NCBI GenBank assembly: GCA_001598975.1
Contig: BBXU01000527.1
Location: 1 to 19,102 of the forward strand
DNA from: Parachlorella kessleri
Lineage: Eukaryota > Chlorophyta > Trebouxiophyceae > Chlorellales > Chlorellaceae
Reading direction: 5' to 3'
DNA length: 19,102 nt
The position numbers and the translations under genes were made by a program. The notes under the pieces are model-generated. The model saw nothing but the letters and a program-made list of their open reading frames with translations. It was not told where the DNA came from and ran no database searches. How positions within the stretch are numbered: the first letter of the stretch is position 1; every line of letters starts with the position of its first letter. This document shows, in pieces, positions 17,001 through 19,102 of the stretch.

Positions 17001-19094
17001 GCCAGAATGTCCGGCAGTAGCCACTGCACGCATGTAGCACTGATTGTGCGCCATGCCAGCCCGGTGTTTTGCAGGGATCGAGTACGAGGGCTGGCCAAGA
17101 GCAAAGCAGACGCCAAGGAGGTCCTTTCCGCCTGCGATAGGTACGGCAGTGGCGGACAGCTGTCACCAACACACTGTACTGGTTTGAGATAGGCGGGCCT
17201 ATGGGCTTGCCAATTCCCTGGGTGGGGAGGGAGGGTGGGAGGGAGAGCAAAGCATTATCTTGCCATGTTGGTGTGACATGGGACGCCGCAGATGAGATTT
17301 GAGGGTGGTGGGCTGGTTGTCAGTCCTGGCGGGGTTCCTGCGGTACGAGGGCCGCGCCTGACATTTGTTCCATTAAGGAAATTGCGAATGGTTTTGCGTG
17401 AGGGTGCGCTAGCGTGTTGCGTTCCAGCCGGCCGATCCAAGCAGCCCTCTGCGGGATGCTTCTATATCGGCCACAGACCCCCTTTGTGGGCTTACGCACC
17501 AAGCGGCTCCCTTGCAAACATGGCGGCTGGCGTGCGAGCATTAGTAACCCTGGCTTATGCGTGACTGTGTGCAGTGTCAGCGATCAGGCGGTGGCCAAGT
17601 TGGCCGGCGACGACCAGCGCGCAGCAGCCATGCTGGCGGCCTTGAAAGACTTCAGGTGCGCGTCTCAGTTATGACTCATGGCCTTGCCTCCATGCCACCC
17701 GCTTGCGCAAAGGGAAGCCCGTTGCTCGCTTACCAGCGGCGCTGGCTCTATGTCCAGGTTCAGAATGGGACACCTATTTCACATACCTTGCCAATGCCCA
17801 AGCAAGAACCCAGCGGGAACCAGGTGTACTGGCAGGAGTTTTATACCTTGCCTTCCCCTGGGTTTGCAGGGAAGCGATTCGCTCGCTTGCGGCCGCCGCA
17901 GCCCCGCCGGCAGTGGTGCTTGCAGCCTGCGACCGCGTGAGGGACGAGTCTCTAGTGGAGCTTGGGGTGAGGCTTGAAGACAAGGCGGACGGCAGCAGCG
18001 TGTGGAAGCCAGAGGACCCCGCGGTCTTGCGGCAGGTGGGGGCGGCGGGCTGCCATATCTATTCATTAATTTTTTATGATGCAAGCGATGCGTTGGTGGT
18101 GAAGCCACAGGACCCGGTGGTCCTGCGGCAGAGAAGGGCAGGTCACCCCTGGTCTGGGGAAAGGAGGGCGGTGTGCTGGCGTGGGGTGAGACGCTGGTGC
18201 ATCTTGGGAGTGCGCTTGTTACAGCGGGCCATTCTATAAGTCTGGTGGTGACCCTTAGGATGGCTGATGTTGGAGGAGTTTTCACATCACCTGAGGCAAT
18301 CCCAAGCGGAATGTGAGATGCTTGCTGATGTGGCAGGTGTGAATATAGCAGGGTGCTAGGAATCAGATGCGCTACTGGTTGCTGCAACCAGACGATTGAG
18401 ACTGAAGACTAGTATGAGCATCATTGGCCTCGTATGTATGACGTGTTGTGCTTCTTTCTTGTTGTGCGCTATCTAGCAGCGCGGCAGCACACTGCTTGAA
18501 GCCATCTACCAAGCCCCTATCGCTTTTCGCTTGCTTCGCTGTGAGCATGGGAGCTGGCAGGATAGGACTAGCCATTAGCAAGGAGGCCTATACAGATCCC
18601 CAAACGCTGGTTCAGCAATGGAGTGCCAAACCCACGTTCTGCTGCAGCAGGTGGCGCGTTGGTGGTGGTGCCAGCGGTAAGGAAGTCACTCTCACGGCCC
18701 TCAGTGCCTTGGTTGTTGCCGATCCTAAGGGTGCCCTTCCTCCTGGTTTCTGCAGGAGCTGGCAGAGCGGCGGCAACAGCAGCAGGAGGCGGCGCTGCGG
18801 AAACTGCGCAGCGCGCTGGATGTGAAACGCAAGGTGCGCCTTCCCTGGCAATTCGCTTCCCGGGCAAGCGTGCTCCCAGCGGTGACTGCCTGGCGCCGGA
18901 AGCCGGCCTGTGTGCAGCAGGATATAGTGGGGGTGGATGTGGGTGGGTGGGTGTTGGCCCTGCCCCCCGGGGGTTGTACAGCAACTTTTGTAGAGCCTGC
19001 AAGGTGTAGAGCACCCTCACTCACATCCCCCTCCCACCTACGCACCCTTCCCATCTCTCCGTTTCCTATGTTGCTCCAGGAGCGGGACAAGTGA
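11070..19094 (+). CDS. Cysteinyl-tRNA synthetase, cytosolic type, 16 exons, about 743 aa
   Basis: Class I synthetase that charges tRNA-Cys. Exons: 11070-11447, 11885-11995, 12349-12641, 12814-12915, 13374-13552, 13934-14046, 14460-14581, 15286-15373, 15695-15802, 16101-16257, 16492-16666, 17075-17140, 17575-17655, 17870-18035, 18756-18833 and 19080-19094; every junction is GT-AG and in phase. Motifs: [10 protein letters not shown] with zinc ligand C57; HVGH (HIGH motif, 66-69); eukaryote-specific insertion (about 115-225); DVLTRVSEYM (255-264); [18 protein letters not shown] (328-345); WHIECSAM with C360; [10 protein letters not shown] with H385 and E389; KMSKS (421-425). An anticodon-binding helical domain and a charged tail follow. 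A glycine-rich loop (315-325) replaces the usual linker before NPSDFALW. There is no obvious transit peptide. Exons 12-13 look like an added duplication cassette. The C-terminal end is uncertain: termination at 19092-19094 omits the conserved extension found in animal enzymes. Confidence 0.93.
11265..11276 (+). other. CysRS HIGH signature (HVGH)
   Basis: CAT GTG GGC CAC codes HVGH at residues 66-69, the ATP-binding signature of class I synthetases. It follows the zinc-binding CGPTVYD segment. Confidence 0.93.
11448..11884 (+). other. CysRS introns over 300 bases, no embedded genes seen
   Basis: Intron 1 (437 bases) is given here as representative. Introns 2 (11996-12348), 4 (12916-13373), 5 (13553-13933), 6 (14047-14459), 7 (14582-15285), 8 (15374-15694), 11 (16667-17074), 12 (17141-17574) and 14 (18036-18755) were also read. 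Apart from the exon echoes and G-rich tracts listed separately I see nothing in them. Conserved family sequence runs across the exon 7/8 join (FISI-RQALETF), so no exon is missing in the 704-base intron 7. Confidence 0.6.
14544..14558 (+). other. CysRS KMSKS signature
   Basis: AAA ATG AGC AAG TCG codes KMSKS at residues 421-425 in exon 7, the mobile loop that stabilises the adenylation transition state. Confidence 0.95.
15310..15457 (+). repeat. CysRS exon 8 core echoed in intron 8
   Basis: Exon 8 contains GGCAGCTGCGGTTGCTGTTT followed by GTGCTGCAG at 15311-15339. Intron 8 contains the similar GGCAGGCTGCAGCTGCTGTT followed by CGTGCTGCAG from 15420, offset about 109 bases, with one insertion and a few substitutions. 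It may be a decayed tandem copy; both are CTG-rich, so chance is possible. Confidence 0.5.
16008..16104 (+). repeat. Perfect 20-base duplication spanning the CysRS exon 10 splice acceptor
   Basis: CCTCGCTAGTCTGCAGGCTG occurs at 16008-16027 and identically at 16085-16104. The second copy is the real acceptor (exon from 16101, reading [10 protein letters not shown] in phase). The first would begin an exon at 16024. The offset is 77 bases, so its use would shift the frame. Confidence 0.92.
16767..16792 (+). repeat. Short tandem repeat in CysRS intron 11
   Basis: The 12-base unit GGCACGTGTGTG occurs twice in direct succession, followed by GGC. It is intronic and has no other apparent role. Confidence 0.75.
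17075..17655 (+). repeat. CysRS exon 12-13 cassette resembling flanking exons
   Basis: Exon 12 (17075-17140, 66 nt) and exon 13 (17575-17655, 81 nt) together add 147 nt, exactly 49 codons, bounded by phase 2 junctions. Exon 12 codes [20 protein letters not shown] followed by D, which matches the start of exon 14 ([20 protein letters not shown] then D) at 9 of 21 positions. The end of exon 13 (MLAALKDF) resembles the end of exon 11 (VLDALAAF). Exon 11 can therefore join exon 14 directly in frame. Confidence 0.75.
17219..17246 (+). repeat. G-rich tract in CysRS intron 12
   Basis: GGG runs separated by one or two bases occur here (GGGTGGGGAGGGAGGGTGGGAGGG), a pattern that can form a G-quadruplex in DNA or in the transcript. 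It lies between the two exons of the duplication cassette. A related GC-rich run (GCGGGCGGG repeats) lies in intron 6 near 14282-14310. Confidence 0.7.
18006..18131 (+). repeat. CysRS exon 14 end duplicated in intron 14
   Basis: The last 30 bases of exon 14 (18006-18035, coding [10 protein letters not shown]) recur with a few substitutions at 18102-18131 (would code [10 protein letters not shown]), offset 96 bases. The true copy is followed by donor GTGGGG. The echo is followed by AGAAGG, so its donor has been lost or was not copied. Confidence 0.88.
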
Positions 19095-19102
19095 TCACCC
19101 CT

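Noticed and set aside
1..19102. Bacterial operon, transposon or viral insertion
   Set aside because: All convincing coding sequence is spliced with GT-AG introns and belongs to eukaryotic housekeeping or plastid families. No transposase, integrase, reverse transcriptase or terminal repeats were seen.

Overview
This is a eukaryotic nuclear window, most likely from a green alga (Chlorophyta). It holds four genes broken into many short exons by GT-AG introns. Conceptual splicing gives 35 exons, and every junction I assigned keeps the reading frame. The plant/algal signs are a plant-type naphthoate synthase with a PTS2-like peroxisomal signal and an RbcX Rubisco assembly chaperone. TGTAA motifs downstream of rbcX fit chlorophyte polyadenylation. 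No operons, RNA genes, CRISPR arrays or recognisable transposons were seen. Family assignments rest on recalled motifs and frame-consistent splicing; no database search was run.

Layout. (1) 1-3219, minus strand: 1,4-dihydroxy-2-naphthoyl-CoA synthase (MenB/naphthoate synthase) of phylloquinone biosynthesis. Its first six exons are present and its 3' end lies beyond the left edge. The left edge also carries a CCCA/CA microsatellite and a minisatellite built from the exon 6 splice donor. (2) 3220-3408: a 189-base divergent promoter region. (3) 3409-6504, plus strand: RbcX, 6 exons, 264 aa. (4) 6505-7898: a convergent 3' region with no recognised gene. (5) 7899-10694, minus strand: a LAG1/TLC-type ceramide synthase-like membrane protein, 7 exons, 297 aa, ending in a di-lysine ER signal. 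(6) 10695-11069: a second divergent promoter region. (7) 11070-19094, plus strand: cytosolic-type cysteinyl-tRNA synthetase, 16 exons, about 743 aa.

The genes are not one pathway. The left divergent pair is linked by photosynthesis: phylloquinone serves photosystem I and RbcX helps assemble Rubisco. The right pair is housekeeping (ceramide synthesis and tRNA charging).

The most distinctive feature is a recurring local architecture. At several exon boundaries, the exon edge and its splice site are copied into the neighbouring intron (menB exon 6 donor, rbcX exon 6 acceptor, CysRS exon 10 acceptor, CysRS exon 14 end, possibly CysRS exon 8). In CysRS a larger version has become coding: exons 12-13 form a frame-neutral 147-nt cassette that resembles the flanking exon 11 end and exon 14 start.
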